Shown: positions 1 to 10,236, counted from the stretch's first letter. The stretch: 64,000 nucleotides of DNA from Chenopodium formosanum (GCA_024500155.1 CM044877.1:24136001-24200000); one strand, 5' to 3'. Numbers and translations are program-made. The notes: generated from the sequence alone by a model not told the origin.

Positions 1-33
1 TAATTGACTCATTGTTTACAAAAAGCTACAATC

Positions 34-2193
34 TCAGAAGTAGTACTTTTTTAGATTGTCTACATTCCAAGTTCTAGGCAGGCGTCTGCCGTCCGGAGAT
101 TCCAGGCGGTAGGTGCCGTCCCTTACTTCTTCATTGATCCGGTAGGGGCCTTCCCAATTCGGGGTTAGCTTTCCCAGCTCATTGGCTCTACCGGTTGCCT
201 CCATTTTTCGTAACACTAAGTCGTCAACTTTCAAAGGACGCTTGTGTACTTTTTTGTTGTAGGCTCTCGTCATTCTCAGACGGTAAATCTCATGACGCAA
301 GGCGGCATTGCCCCGGCGTTCTGGAAGTGAATCCAATGTCAGGCGCATTGCTTCCCAATTTGCCTCTTCATCATACAGCATGACTCTGAGAGTCGGCTCG
401 TAATGTTCGATGGGCAAGACGGCTTCAGCACCGTAAACCATGAGAAATGGGGTTTCACCGGTTGCCCCTTTTGCTGTTGTCCGGATGGCCCATAGGACAT
501 GGATTAATTCTTCTGCCCATAAGGCACCGGCTCTTTCTATTTTCTTTTTAATGCCGTCTGAGATAAGTTTGTTAAAAGCTTCAACTTGGCCGTTTGCTTG
601 GGGCCGGCCAACAGATGCAAAACAACTTGAGATCCCCTGATCTCCCAACCAAGTTTTTAGCTGAGGCGTCTGAAACTGAGGACCATTATCAAACACCATA
701 GACATGGGTACCCCGTACCGGGTGATAACATTCTTCCAGATGAAGGAAATGACGTCTGAGGTCTTGATGTTTTTAACCGCCTCAGCCTCAACCCACTTGG
801 TGAAATAATCCACAACCACTAAGATATAGCGCTTTCCGCCTGGAGCAGGCGTGTAGGGACCCAGAATGTCCATACCCCACTTTGCAAATGGGATTGGACT
901 GTGGATGGACGTCAGATCAGTAGCTGGACGATGAATAAGTTTTCCAAACTTTTGGCACTTGTCACATTTTTTCACCAATTCCTTGGCGTCTGCCTCAAGA
1001 GTGGGCCAAAAGTAATGTCGTCTGGCTCTGACAGCTAGGGACCTGCCGCCTATGTGGGAGGCGTAGAACCCCGAGTGCAAGTCTTCGAGAACTTCTTTCC
1101 CTTTTTCTAGGGTGACACACTTCAACAGAGGCTTAAGAAAACCCGCCTTGAAGAGCTCTCCATTTCTCAACTCAAAGCTTGCAGCTCGCTTCTTCAGGAC
1201 GGCTGCTTCCTGTGGCGAATCAGGAAGTGTGCCGTCTGAGAGATAAGCCCGGATGCCATCCATCCAGGTAGAGCTTCGGTCCAAAACTCCAATGGGATCT
1301 TCATTGATGCTTCTCTTTTCCAAAACTTCCCAAAAGACAGACCGAGGCGTATCATGGCAGGCGGAAGATGCTAGTTTTGACAACGCATCCGCCTGGTTAT
1401 TTTCAGACCTAGGCACTTGGTTTAGCCGGAATTCCTCAAGTGCCCCGACCTCCTCTTTGACTGCCTGAAGATATTTGATCATAGCCGGATGCGTAGCCTC
1501 ATAATTTCCCTCATACTGGCTAACAACCAATTGAGAATCAGAGTAGGCGTCAATTTTCATGGCCCCCGCCGCCTTACACATACGCATGCCGGCTAGCACG
1601 GCTTCATATTCCACCTCATTGTTAGAGGCCTGAAACTTAAAGCGTAGTGCATACTCAAATTTGTCTCCTTCAGGAGACTCATAAATTACGCCTGCACCAC
1701 AGCCGTTCTTTGTAGAGCTCCCGTCTACATACACTTTCCAAACCTGATCAAGATTATCCGGAGCCACCGGACGGGTCATTTCTACAATGAAGTCGGCAAA
1801 CGCCTGACCCTTCACTGCCTTTCTTAGTTCGTAAGTGATTTCAAGACTTTGCATTTCAATAGCCCATTTCAACATTCTCCCGGATGAGTCCAAGGTAGAC
1901 ATTGGCCGCTTGAGTGGCTGGTCCGTGTAGACCACCACCGGATGTGCCAAAAAGTTAGGCTTTAATTTTTTAAATGCCATATACAAAGCAAGACCAAACT
2001 TTTCAACCATGGGGTACCGGAGTTCAGCATTCTTGAGAACATGGCTAATGAAGTAAACCGGGAGCTGCACGCCGTCTCGCTCAGCAAGGAGAACGACACT
2101 GAGGGCATGGTCTGAGACGGCTAGGTACATGTACAACGTCTCCCTAGGAAGAGGACTGACCAACCTAGGCAGAGAGTGTAAATGCTCTTTCAA
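34..2193 (-). CDS. Dual RNase H and integrase (Tat element)
   Basis: 719 residues in three parts. Residues 20-140 are the gypsy RNase H following RT. From about residue 155, VYVDGSSTKNGCGAGV begins a second, archaeal-type RNase H with YSDSQLVV and NNQADALSKLA. Integrase follows: HHCC zinc domain around 370-412 (CDKCQKF at its end), then the DDE core with WGMDILGPY, VFDNGPQF and GQVEAFNK; the last two catalytic residues are 35 apart, as in retroviral integrases. The C-terminal region (RKMEATGR, NWEGPYRI) is normal for plant gypsy integrase, without a chromodomain. It terminates at a TGA (34-36). The ATG at 2193 is an artefact of the upstream TAG at 2197-2199. Confidence 0.93.
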   Translation of the reverse strand: MKEHLHSLPRLVSPLPRETLYMYLAVSDHALSVVLLAERDGVQLPVYFISHVLKNAELRYPMVEKFGLALYMAFKKLKPNFLAHPVVVYTDQPLKRPMSTLDSSGRMLKWAIEMQSLEITYELRKAVKGQAFADFIVEMTRPVAPDNLDQVWKVYVDGSSTKNGCGAGVIYESPEGDKFEYALRFKFQASNNEVEYEAVLAGMRMCKAAGAMKIDAYSDSQLVVSQYEGNYEATHPAMIKYLQAVKEEVGALEEFRLNQVPRSENNQADALSKLASSACHDTPRSVFWEVLEKRSINEDPIGVLDRSSTWMDGIRAYLSDGTLPDSPQEAAVLKKRAASFELRNGELFKAGFLKPLLKCVTLEKGKEVLEDLHSGFYASHIGGRSLAVRARRHYFWPTLEADAKELVKKCDKCQKFGKLIHRPATDLTSIHSPIPFAKWGMDILGPYTPAPGGKRYILVVVDYFTKWVEAEAVKNIKTSDVISFIWKNVITRYGVPMSMVFDNGPQFQTPQLKTWLGDQGISSCFASVGRPQANGQVEAFNKLISDGIKKKIERAGALWAEELIHVLWAIRTTAKGATGETPFLMVYGAEAVLPIEHYEPTLRVMLYDEEANWEAMRLTLDSLPERRGNAALRHEIYRLRMTRAYNKKVHKRPLKVDDLVLRKMEATGRANELGKLTPNWEGPYRINEEVRDGTYRLESPDGRRLPRTWNVDNLKKYYF

Positions 2194-2199
2194 CCTCTA

Positions 2200-3279
2200 G
2201 AACGCCGCCTCAGCATCATCCCCCCATTCAAATCTGGTCTTTTTCCTGATTGCTTGGAAAAAGTAGAGGCATTTGTCACCTGACCGGCTGAGGAATCTTC
2301 CCAAGGCGGCCAGGCAACCGGTGAGTCTCTGGACTTCCTTGACAGAACGGGGTGACTACATGTCAATCACCGCCTGTATCTTCTCAAGGTTAGCCTCTAT
2401 CCCCTTTTGATCAATCAGGAATCCGAGAAACTTCCCAGACTCAACACCAAAGACGCATTTCTTCGGATTTAACATAACCTTATGCCTCCTGAGTGTGGTG
2501 AAGGTTTCTCGGAGATCAGCAAGGTGATCCGCTTGTTGCTTGGATTTGACTATCATGTCATCAATGTACGCCTCCACATTCCTCCCAATCTGATTAACAA
2601 AGACCGTATTAATCATCCGTTGGAATGTTGCGGGCGCATTTTTCAAGCCAAACGGCATCACAGTATAACAGAATAACCCCTGATCAGTGACGAAGGCCGT
2701 CTTCTCTTGATCTTTCTTCCACAGGGGTATCTAATGGAAGCCAAAATAAGCATCCATAAAACTCATCAAGGCGTGGCCGGCTGTAGAGTCGACTAGACTG
2801 TCGATCTTTGGAAGCGGATAACTGTCCTTTGGACACGCCTTGTTGAGGTCTTTGTAATCAACACACATGCGCCAGGTCCCATTCGGTTTCTTAACAAGGA
2901 CCACATTGGCCACCCAGTCGGGAAAATTACAAGGCCGAATGAACCTGGCGTCTAGCAGCTTTTTTACTTCGGCAGCTGCCGCCTGACCTCTTTCCTCACC
3001 GTGGTTTCTTTTCTTTTGCCGGATGGGCTTCTTTTTGGGATCCACGGCGAGTTTGTGGACAACGAGATCCGGGCTGACGCCTGGCATCTCTTCCACTTCA
3101 AAGGCAAAGATGTCTTTGAATTTCTTCAGCAAGAGGTGCAGGCTTGCACCCAAAGTAGCCTGAGCAACCGTCCCAACCTTAACAGTACGTTCTGGACGGC
3201 TGTCATCCAGAACGAGATCAATGCTTTCGCCAGCCGGTTGAGGACGGAGCTCATCTGACCGCTCATCGGTCAGTGATTG
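2200..3279 (-). pseudogene. Reverse transcriptase domain, broken by TAG codons (Tat element)
   Basis: Two open stretches in the same frame, 2731-3153 (140 aa) and 2356-2661 (101 aa). The first has KPNGTWRMCVDYKDLNKACP and ends in YFGFH, where the family continues with Gln-Ile-Pro; here the Gln codon is TAG (2731-2733). The second has MPFGLKNAPATFQRMI and AYIDDMIV, the YxDD catalytic motif. TAG also occurs at 2356-2358 and 2197-2199, the latter where the family usually has the Gln of AFQ-LK. No insertions or deletions were seen, so the decay is pure point change. Confidence 0.88.
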
Positions 3280-4155
3280 CTATTTTTTCTCTTTCTTCAC
3301 CTCCACCAACAGAGGTGCCTTTCTTTTCTTCCCGGCTGCTGGTGGGACGGGAGCCGGATTAGCATCCTTGACAGTGTCAAGGTCTATTGGTTCCTGACCG
3401 CCTTGGGCCACAGTATCTCGGACGGCTGAGCGATAACACTCCCGGGCCGTCTTCTGATCCCCATTTAAGGAACCAACAGAGCCGTCATCCCTCTCATACT
3501 TGATGAGCATGAGAGACGGGATGATTACTACCTTGGCTACGTTAAGGGTTGGCCTTCCAAGGATGATGTTGTAGGCGATCAACTCCTCAACGACCAAGAA
3601 TCTGACGACCATGTGTCGTCCCTGGCCTTTCTCCCCCAGCCGGATGGGTAAGTCTATTCTCCCGGCTGGGTAGACCATCCCACCCCCAAAACCAACCAAG
3701 GGGTGGGTGACTGGATGCATGCTGCTGACATTGTATTTCAGCTTTTGCAGGCACCGGAGGCTGATGATGTCTGATGAGCTGCCGCTGTCAATAAGGATCC
3801 GTCCAACCAGCTGGTTGGCAACCTTATATTCAATGACCACCGGGTCATCATGCGGGCGGCGGACGCTGCCCCTATCCTTCTCAGTGATCAAGACGTCGGG
3901 GAAGGAGGAGCTGGCTTCCGCCTGCTCATCATCATCTTTGTCCATCTTTCGAAGATGGCTCTTGGTGCGCCGGATGGTAAGGCCACCACACGAGAACCCG
4001 CCTGCTAAAGTGTAGACCGACTCCTTGTCGGTATCCGAACTACTTGCAGGCTGGGGGGTAGTCTTGGAGGACTGACCCTTATTCTTCTTTTTTGCCCCGG
4101 CTGGGGACTTAGTAATGTAGGACTTCAGCAGCCCTTTGTCAGCTAGACGGTCCAA
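3280..4155 (-). CDS. Aspartic protease region (Tat element)
   Basis: 291 residues. The N-terminal part is a Lys/Ser-rich linker. The centre has ILIDSGSSSDII (about residues 120-132), the D-S-G active site of a retropepsin of the Tat type, and further on IILGRPTLN, the conserved ILGR flap/C-terminal motif. The open frame actually begins at 4236, directly after a TAG, and carries the zinc knuckle. It ends with TAG (3280-3282), after which the same frame runs into reverse transcriptase. The protease would process the Gag-Pol polyprotein. Confidence 0.85.
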   Translation of the reverse strand: MDRLADKGLLKSYITKSPAGAKKKNKGQSSKTTPQPASSSDTDKESVYTLAGGFSCGGLTIRRTKSHLRKMDKDDDEQAEASSSFPDVLITEKDRGSVRRPHDDPVVIEYKVANQLVGRILIDSGSSSDIISLRCLQKLKYNVSSMHPVTHPLVGFGGGMVYPAGRIDLPIRLGEKGQGRHMVVRFLVVEELIAYNIILGRPTLNVAKVVIIPSLMLIKYERDDGSVGSLNGDQKTARECYRSAVRDTVAQGGQEPIDLDTVKDANPAPVPPAAGKKRKAPLLVEVKKEKK

Positions 4156-4236
4156 CGCCCGTTGAAGACTAAAGCAGTCGTTGGTGTCATGGCCAACTTC
4201 CTCATGGAACTGACAGAATTTATTTTTGTTTCGTGA

Positions 4237-5079
4237 CTAGACAGAAGTCTTCATAGGATTCGGCTTCTCAATGGACAACCGGTCTTTTACCTCCATGAGG
4301 ATGGAGTTGTAGTCTTTGTTAAACTCGTACTTGGGGACGTACGGTTTAAACTCTTTCTTTTTCTTCTGGGACGGCTGGTCAGAGTCAGTAACCGCACAAA
4401 CTTCTTTTCTCTTCTTGCTTTCTTCTTTCTTTTTTGCCGACTGAGCAGGCCGGTTGTCTTTCTGCTTGTCGGACTTTTTGGAGTCCGACTGGCTACCAGG
4501 CGAGTAGAGGTCGGTAGCCTGAATATAGCTTTCTGCCTCCCTCAGGGCCGCCTGTAAGGTGAAAGCCCCTTTTCTGACGAGGTCGAACTTAAAGGTCAAC
4601 CCGTCTCTCAGACCCTTAAAAAAGTCTGTAAAAGCTACCTCGTCATACAGTCCTTGAATCTGGATTCTAATCAGATTGAACCGCCTAACATATGAGCGCA
4701 ACCCTTCTCTCTCTCCCTGCTTAACAGTGCTCAAATCTTGGCTCGTTTTCTTAGCAGGGATGTTCATTGAGAAGTTTGAAGCAAACAGGAAGGCAAGCTT
4801 TCTGAAGCTATCGATGGATCCGTCTGGCAGATTGCCAAACCATTGTTGGGCAATGCCCTTCAATGTAGCCGGGAAACACCGACACCACGTGGCATCATCC
4901 AGCCCCTGCAAATACATGAGGTTGGTGTAAGCCATGAGGTGATCTTCCGGGTTGGAGGTACCGTCATAGGTACTAACCAACACATTCTTAACCTTGGCCG
5001 GCTGAGCCGCCTCGGTTATCTCCCGAGTGAACGCAGAAGGTTGTTCACCCAGGCGCAGCAAACGAAGCTGCCAGTCCAA
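4237..5079 (-). CDS. gag: gag, capsid core (Tat element)
   Basis: 280 residues matching the retrotransposon Gag (capsid) domain: a DGTSNPEDHL segment near residue 40, a WCRCFPATLKG segment followed by AQQWFGNLP near residues 65-80, and SFRKLAFLFASNF near residues 90-102. A Lys-rich tail follows. The frame is open upstream of the ATG to the TAG at 5125 and continues through the TAG at 4237-4239 into a zinc-knuckle-like CxxH-x4-H-x4-C motif at about 4168-4218, before the protease. Gag forms the virus-like particle that packages element RNA. Confidence 0.88.
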   Translation of the reverse strand: MDWQLRLLRLGEQPSAFTREITEAAQPAKVKNVLVSTYDGTSNPEDHLMAYTNLMYLQGLDDATWCRCFPATLKGIAQQWFGNLPDGSIDSFRKLAFLFASNFSMNIPAKKTSQDLSTVKQGEREGLRSYVRRFNLIRIQIQGLYDEVAFTDFFKGLRDGLTFKFDLVRKGAFTLQAALREAESYIQATDLYSPGSQSDSKKSDKQKDNRPAQSAKKKEESKKRKEVCAVTDSDQPSQKKKKEFKPYVPKYEFNKDYNSILMEVKDRLSIEKPNPMKTSV

Positions 5080-5124
5080 AGGCTGGACATTTGGATATGC
5101 CGCCTGACCCCCAAAGATGGCCGG

Positions 5125-5859
5125 CTACATGAAGTGAGGAGGATACTGCCCGTAAGCCTGAGTAGGCACATACGGGACAGTTACAATCATATGGGGGCCA
5201 GAGTGGATGGTATTACCGCCTGTCTGACTCTCATGCAAGGAGGATGCACTCCCTACAGAAATGTTATTGAAGCTGTCTGGAAAATTTGACGTTAAAGCCG
5301 ACTCAGACAGCGATGAATTTCTCTTCCGGTTGATGATTTCCTGGGCATCAAGAGTTGATTTTTTTCTTCTCACCGGCTGCTGAGGCCGGCGAGTGTTATT
5401 GGTGTTCCCCCCAGGAAGGAGAATTTTTGACCAATCAATGGTCCCGGCTGCCTTCTCCTTTGGATGGGGAGTGGGCTGCCGGTTTCTGACTAACTTCCCC
5501 TTTTCTGGAGGAGTCTTCTTCGCCGACTGGCCTTTACTTGGGCCAGCCCTGCTTTTGGTGATCAGCTCTTTAATTTCACCCTTGAAACTCGTCATGAACC
5601 TCATGAGTTCGTCTCGGGTGACTAGGGCTGATCCAGCTGCCGTTTGGGTTGCCCCTTCCGGCTGCCCAGGGGGTCTGCTCGGACCCGCCTGGGAGGCGCC
5701 CCGCTCCAGAGTCTCTCTGGGCCGGATGCGCTTGACTCTAAGGGAGCCGTCTTCGGCTGTAGAGGTTTCGACCTGAGGATCCTCATCCTCCTCATGGTCT
5801 GTAAAAACTTCCGGGTCTTCACCTAGACGGTTAGGAGGTGGTACAAACTCTTGAACCAT
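5125..5859 (-). CDS. gag: gag, N-terminal part (Tat element)
   Basis: A 244-residue open stretch whose ATG (5857-5859) lies 13 bases downstream of the primer binding site, the expected gag start. The N-terminal half is acidic then basic and rich in Pro, Ser, Lys and Arg, typical of the disordered leader of plant gypsy Gag. It ends at a TAG (5125-5127) but the same frame continues into the gag core at 5079, so this stop is an internal nonsense codon and not the gene end. The residue replaced is plausibly Gln. No function can be read beyond Gag identity. Confidence 0.75.
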   Translation of the reverse strand: MVQEFVPPPNRLGEDPEVFTDHEEDEDPQVETSTAEDGSLRVKRIRPRETLERGASQAGPSRPPGQPEGATQTAAGSALVTRDELMRFMTSFKGEIKELITKSRAGPSKGQSAKKTPPEKGKLVRNRQPTPHPKEKAAGTIDWSKILLPGGNTNNTRRPQQPVRRKKSTLDAQEIINRKRNSSLSESALTSNFPDSFNNISVGSASSLHESQTGGNTIHSGPHMIVTVPYVPTQAYGQYPPHFM

Positions 5860-5872
5860 CTTCGAGGTACTC

Positions 5873-5890
5873 TCCCCACAGACGGCGCCA
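5873..5890 (-). other. Primer binding site of the Tat element
   Basis: The minus strand reads TGGCGCCGTCTGTGGGGA directly downstream of the 5' LTR. The TGGCGCC start matches the CCA end expected of a tRNA 3' terminus and resembles primer sites of plant Tat-type gypsy elements. The exact tRNA was not determined. Confidence 0.75.
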
Positions 5891-5892
5891 AA

Positions 5893-6382
5893 TGTTTTGG
5901 GTGTTTTTGTACCTCGGGAGAGTTACAACACGAAGACTGATCCGGGATGAGCTGTACCTGCAAAACAAACGGAGACACCTGTTGGGTTGTGCTCCGCCTC
6001 CGACGCACAAGTTAGTAACTTGAAACGGAATAAAGAGAACGGAAATTTAGGTGGGTATCTGCTCGGATTCCAAGCTCAGGTGTTTCTCTGATGTAAGAGA
6101 ATGCAGGTGTAATAAATGGTAAAAAGTGCCCTCGAAATGAGGGACATCGCCCTATTTATAGGGTCATTTGGAATTGCCCCTGATTAGGTCACTGAACCCT
6201 AATCATTGGTGTGCTGCGCCGTATTCCGGCGTTCTCGGGATTTGGGCCTGAAGGCCGCCTTTTCCCCTTTATCTCTGGAATGACACGTTTTAAGCAGGGA
6301 TTGGTCCATTTTAGACCAATCTGAGGCTGACACGTGTCACCCTCTGATTGGGCCACGTGACAGGGTAAAAATACCCTAAACA
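5893..6382 (-). repeat. 5' LTR of the Tat element
   Basis: The repeat begins TGTTTTGGGT on the plus strand and ends ACCCTAAACA, so its ends form a 10-bp inverted repeat with one mismatch and the canonical TG...CA. It starts two bases beyond the primer binding site. Length is 490 bp. Its partner LTR is outside the window, so identity cannot be measured. Confidence 0.85.
6152..6161 (-). promoter_or_regulatory. TATA box of the Tat LTR
   Basis: On the minus strand this reads CTATAAATAG. It sits inside the LTR about 260 bases upstream of the primer binding site, a plausible U3/R position. No experimental start site is known. Confidence 0.6.
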
Positions 6383-6689
6383 ATAAGTATAAAAAAAACA
6401 GATATGATCCAACTTGAATTTGACTTGAAATCTTACATGACCTAACCTAAACCCAACTTGAATACCCGATTTAAAACCCTCTAAAGAGAGTTTATCTATA
6501 CCCCTATGTGACTATGTGAGTTAATCAATTAATATATACTCCTTTTTAATTTTTTTTTTTTACTTATTTACATGATGTTTGAAATAGGGAGCAACATCAG
6601 CTGATGCTCCTGCAACACACGCAAGGGGATGTCCTATTATATCTCATAACACAAAGGATTGCACTTCATACTAGAATGCTTATGAGACG

Positions 6690-7945
6690 AGACAACTCGC
6701 GAGCTACTCGAGCTCGAATCGATCAAAACTCCACTCGAGTGAGCTCGACTCATAATGTTATTGAGTCGAGTCGAGTCGAGTAGCTTTATACTCGACTCAA
6801 AAACTCATGAGAAACTCGAATCACTTTATATATTATTATATGGAAATTTTGACTTTTACCACCTCTAAAAACCACTTATTGGCTTTTACCACCTTCATAA
6901 AAAAAAAGTTTTATTTTACCACCACATAAAAAAATGAAAGTTGGCTTTTACCACCAATAACCTCCAAGTAACGAATTTCTTCCATAGATCCGTTAGTGGG
7001 GCCTACCATATACACGTGTCACCATATTATTAGGTAAATTTTAAAAACATAAATTTAAAAAAAAAACAAAAATGTTAAAAAAAAGCCATCAACTAGTGTT
7101 ACTGCCACCGCTTGGCCGGCTACCTGCCCCACCACCAGACTGACTACTAGTCCCATCGTCGGACCAATTACCAGCCGCACTACCAGATCGCTACCAGCCC
7201 CACCATTAATTCGCCACTGCACCGCACCGGTCACCACCACTGAATTCCGACCAACATAAAGCCCCCTCCTAATTCTGACCACTCTTAAAACCTTAGCCAC
7301 CACCAAATTTCGCACTTCAATTCTAAAACCCTGGCCACCACCTAATTCCGACCACCTCCTTAGCCTACCCCAAAATTTGACCCTTCCTTAGCTCTACACG
7401 AAATTTCAACCAATTGAGGTAAGTTGATTTCGTTGTCGGTTGGTTGACAAGGAAGATTGGGAAAGATGAATAGGAAACAGCAAAAAGGTGGGCCCTACTA
7501 ATGAATTCATGGACATAATCCGTTAATTGGTGGTAAAACCCAATTTTTGGAAATTTTTTTGGTGGCTATAACTTTTTTTTATCGAGGTGGTAAAAGCCAA
7601 TTAGTGGTTTTTTCATGGTGGAAAAATTCAAATTTTCCTTATTATATTTTATAAAAATAAAAATTTTAAGATTAAAAAACTTTAGTTTGAAAAAATAATA
7701 AATAAATTTATAATATTTATGTACTCCATCATCACATATATTATTTCTTGTAATTAATACAATATTAATGAGAAGGAACAAATGTTACACTAAATAAAAG
7801 GTTATATTAAGAACGAATCGAATCAATTAGCAAGCTTCTCGAGATCGACTTAGTCAACGCTTGACTCGATTAAAGCTCAGTCAAAACTCGACTTAATTAA
7901 GCTCGACTCGATATGTTAACTAGTCGAGTCGACGCGAGCTACCCC
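6690..7945. repeat. CTCGAG-rich repeat element split by a MITE
   Basis: Two GC-richer stretches, about 6690-6822 and 7812-7945, are made of overlapping CTCGAG, GAGTCGAG and GAGCTCGA motifs, with CTCGCGAGCTACTCGAGCTC at the left and a related GCGAGCTACCCC at the right edge. They flank the Mutator-like MITE at 6842-7638. They look like the subterminal arms of one DNA transposon split by that MITE. Superfamily and exact ends are unclear. Confidence 0.35.
6842..7638. mobile_element. Mutator-like MITE with 9-bp TSD
   Basis: Flanked by TTATTATAT direct repeats (6833-6841 and 7639-7647). The ends form long inverted repeats beginning GGAAATTTT and containing the recurring phrases GGCTTTTACCACC and ACCACTTATTGG. 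The right arm carries their complements. 797 bp with no transposase. The middle is Pro/Thr-like low-complexity CACC sequence. A 9-bp TSD with long TIRs is characteristic of Mutator-like elements. Confidence 0.8.
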
Positions 7946-8232
7946 AAAATTGAACTCGGCAAAAATAACAATTAAATTTTCTTATCCTACCAATATGGGA
8001 CAATACATATGTTCCAAAACAAAACAAGTAAACTCTTTTTTCTTAGCAATATTTCCAACAAGTACAACTCTTAATAATGCAATATGGCAATACGACAATA
8101 CCTATTATTACTTCCTCCATGTTTTAAAAAGTGTTAAACGCTTACCAAATACAGTGATGTTTTAATAAGTGCTACACTTATCAAATACGGTTGTGTTTTA
8201 ATAAGTGTTAAAAAGGTTTATTTTAATATCAT

Positions 8233-8727
8233 GGCCTTGTTTGGTATGTAATTAGCTAGCAGTTGATTTATATAGCTGATTTGAATAGTTGGTTATATTG
8301 GTTGGTTTGACTAGCTGGTTATAAATAGCTGATTATGTAAAAGTGTTTGGTAAATAACTGTTTATTGTAGCTGTTTTAGTGTATTTAATAACCAAAAAGT
8401 TAATTTTTCAATAAGCTAATTTGAAAAGGCTCTTATAATGAGCTTTTTCTAAAAGAGCTTTTTGAGTCAAATAAGCTCTTTTGATAAACTATTTACCAAA
8501 CATCCAAATTGGCTTATTGGGATGGTCAAACCTCTAATAGGGTAAAATAAGCTAAAAGCTCTCTAAAAAAATAGTAAATGGAGCTTCTTAAAAGAGCTTA
8601 TTTAGTGGAATAAGTTATTTAAATAAGTTTCCCACCAAACACTTTGAATAGCTTATATAATAGTCAAAAGGCGATTATTGGTCAAATAAGCTAATTTTGC
8701 TCAAATAAATTGGTTACCAAACAAGCC
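8233..8727. mobile_element. MITE with GGCCTTGTTTGG termini
   Basis: The left end GGCCTTGTTTGGTA and the right end TTACCAAACAAGCC are inverted repeats. The interior is rich in AGCTTATT and GAGCTTTT inverted motifs and has no coding potential. The flanks do not give a convincing 3-bp or 8-bp duplication, so whether it is Tourist-like or hAT-like stays open. Length 495 bp. Confidence 0.6.
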
Positions 8728-9422
8728 TATATTATTCTTTCATGGTCCTACTCCTAACCCCAATCCACTACCTTTTTTTTTAAATATCTTTCCTCTCACA
8801 TTATTAGTTTTCATTAAACTATTAGCCCCACTATCGTTATTCTTTTACAATTTTTTAATGCTCCAACTAACTCACATAACTCTTATTTTATTCAAGTAAA
8901 TTAAATTGTCTAAAATATGAGCCGGTCAAAGAGTAACGCATATTAATAATACAAAGGGAGTTCTAAACTTCTAAATATCAATTTTTTTTTTTAATTTTTT
9001 TTAAAAAATAGTCTTGTTTTTGCAACCAAACATTATTGTCAACATGATTTCATTATTGATTTGAAGATATATGAAATACATAATATATGAAATGCATAAT
9101 TACTAGCAAGTAGCAATTACTCTATATATTATAACGTTGTACTTTTCGTATTAAGCTTCAATTTCATAAAGGATGGTAGGGACATTACTTGCATGATTAG
9201 CAACCACTTTTCTTATCATGTGATAGTCAATTATCAATTTCTAAATAATAATTTTGTAATAGCAACACTAATTTTGTAGCCTATAACCCTTTGATTTTGT
9301 GGTGTTAAATCTATATCATCCATCCATTTACTAGGCCATAAATTTTCTTTTAATTACCCTTTCCTCTTTCACTTTCCCCATCCCCTTTCCCTCCCCTTCT
9401 TAACCTAACTAGCCTTATATAT
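8728..9422. other. AT-rich intergenic sequence, no gene seen
   Basis: No conserved open frame, RNA gene or clear repeat was seen. A pyrimidine-rich stretch (about 9350-9405) precedes the hAT-type MITE. The segments 8106-8120 and 8955-8970 resemble worn Stowaway-type ends (CTTCCTCC, GGGAGT) but cannot be paired with confidence. Confidence 0.5.
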
Positions 9423-10026
9423 AGAGCTGTCAATTCGGATATTCAAGTCGGGTTTGGATCGGGTTGAATCAAGATCAGGTTATGTTGATCGGGTCAATCT
9501 AGCCTCAGAACAGGTTCGGGTGCAAGTCAGGTCAATTTTGGTTCAGGTTATTCCGCGTCGTTCACCTTTTCGGTTGTAGGTCGGGTTCGATTCAAGTCAA
9601 ATTCATATCGGGTTCAATTTCATATTCGGGTAGTGTTGAGCAGGATTTGGGCGGGTAAATGATGTATCCATTTTATATAGTATTTTACCCCCGTCCCTTG
9701 GTCATAATTAGTAGTGTTTTTGGCTCTTTAGAGCCACTTTTATTACTAATTGGTGTTTTCTAGTGTTTTCGTAGATTTGGTTGACTTTTGCAGGGATTTA
9801 TGCTTTTGGAGTATTTTCTCGAGATATTTTTGAGCAATCACGAGCACTGGAGAAGCATGACCAGATTTTATAGCCCAGGGCCGGTTAAAGATATCGAACC
9901 GGTGTTTAAGGGCTCGGTAGAGGTGATACCGGGGCGTTTGGACCGAGTATTCAAGACCCAAAGAGGAAACCCAGATTGGCCCGAAGAATTGGAGCCCAAT
10001 CGAAGTCCAAATATTGGCCCAAATGA

Positions 10027-10175
10027 TCCGCCCGGCCAAAAAGGCTGGCGCCCGGAGGCGCGCCCGGCCGGGCGGGAGAAGCGCCCGGTGACGCGCCCGG
10101 CCGGGCGCGAGATTGTTATTAGAGGTGACAAAAGGCGCGCCCGATCGGGCGGTGCCTCGCCCGATCGGGCGCGTG
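10027..10175. repeat. GC-rich palindrome array in U3 of the 5' LTR
   Basis: A cluster of the 14-bp palindrome CGCCCGATCGGGCG and its variant CGCCCGGCCGGGCG, separated by 6-30 bases, in otherwise AT-rich DNA. It lies about 60 bp upstream of the TATA box. The same motif recurs in the internal array at 14508-14858 and in the 3' LTR (18645-18773), where one unit has been lost. Function is unknown. Confidence 0.9.
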
Positions 10176-10236
10176 TTTATTTAGGAAACAATTAACGTCG
10201 TTTTAATTTGGTTTAGTTTAGGATTTTTGTACGGAG

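Larger units (their letters stand above)
1..6382 (-). mobile_element. Ty3/gypsy LTR retrotransposon, Tat lineage, 3' end outside window
   Basis: Reading on the minus strand the order is 5' LTR (5893-6382), primer binding site (5873-5890), gag, zinc knuckle, protease, reverse transcriptase, RNase H, a second RNase H of archaeal type, and integrase ending at 34. The second RNase H between the first one and integrase is the known hallmark of the Tat lineage. The whole polyprotein lies in one reading frame from 5859 to 34, interrupted only by six TAG codons and no frameshift. The terminal stop is TGA (34-36). The 3' LTR lies left of the window, so the TSD cannot be tested; the bases after the LTR are ATAAG (6383-6387). 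Lineage is inferred from domain order only. Confidence 0.93.

Noticed and set aside
195..5826. Plus-strand open frames over the Tat element
   Set aside because: All are antisense to gag-pol domains read in one minus-strand frame.
7055..7315. Val/Gly-rich minus-strand frame in the MITE
   Set aside because: Low-complexity CACC repeats within a Mutator-like MITE.
9788..10195. Open frames on both strands through the Athila LTR palindrome array (and the copy at 18406-18804)
   Set aside because: They are produced by GC-rich palindromes; no conserved protein and the LTR context explains them.
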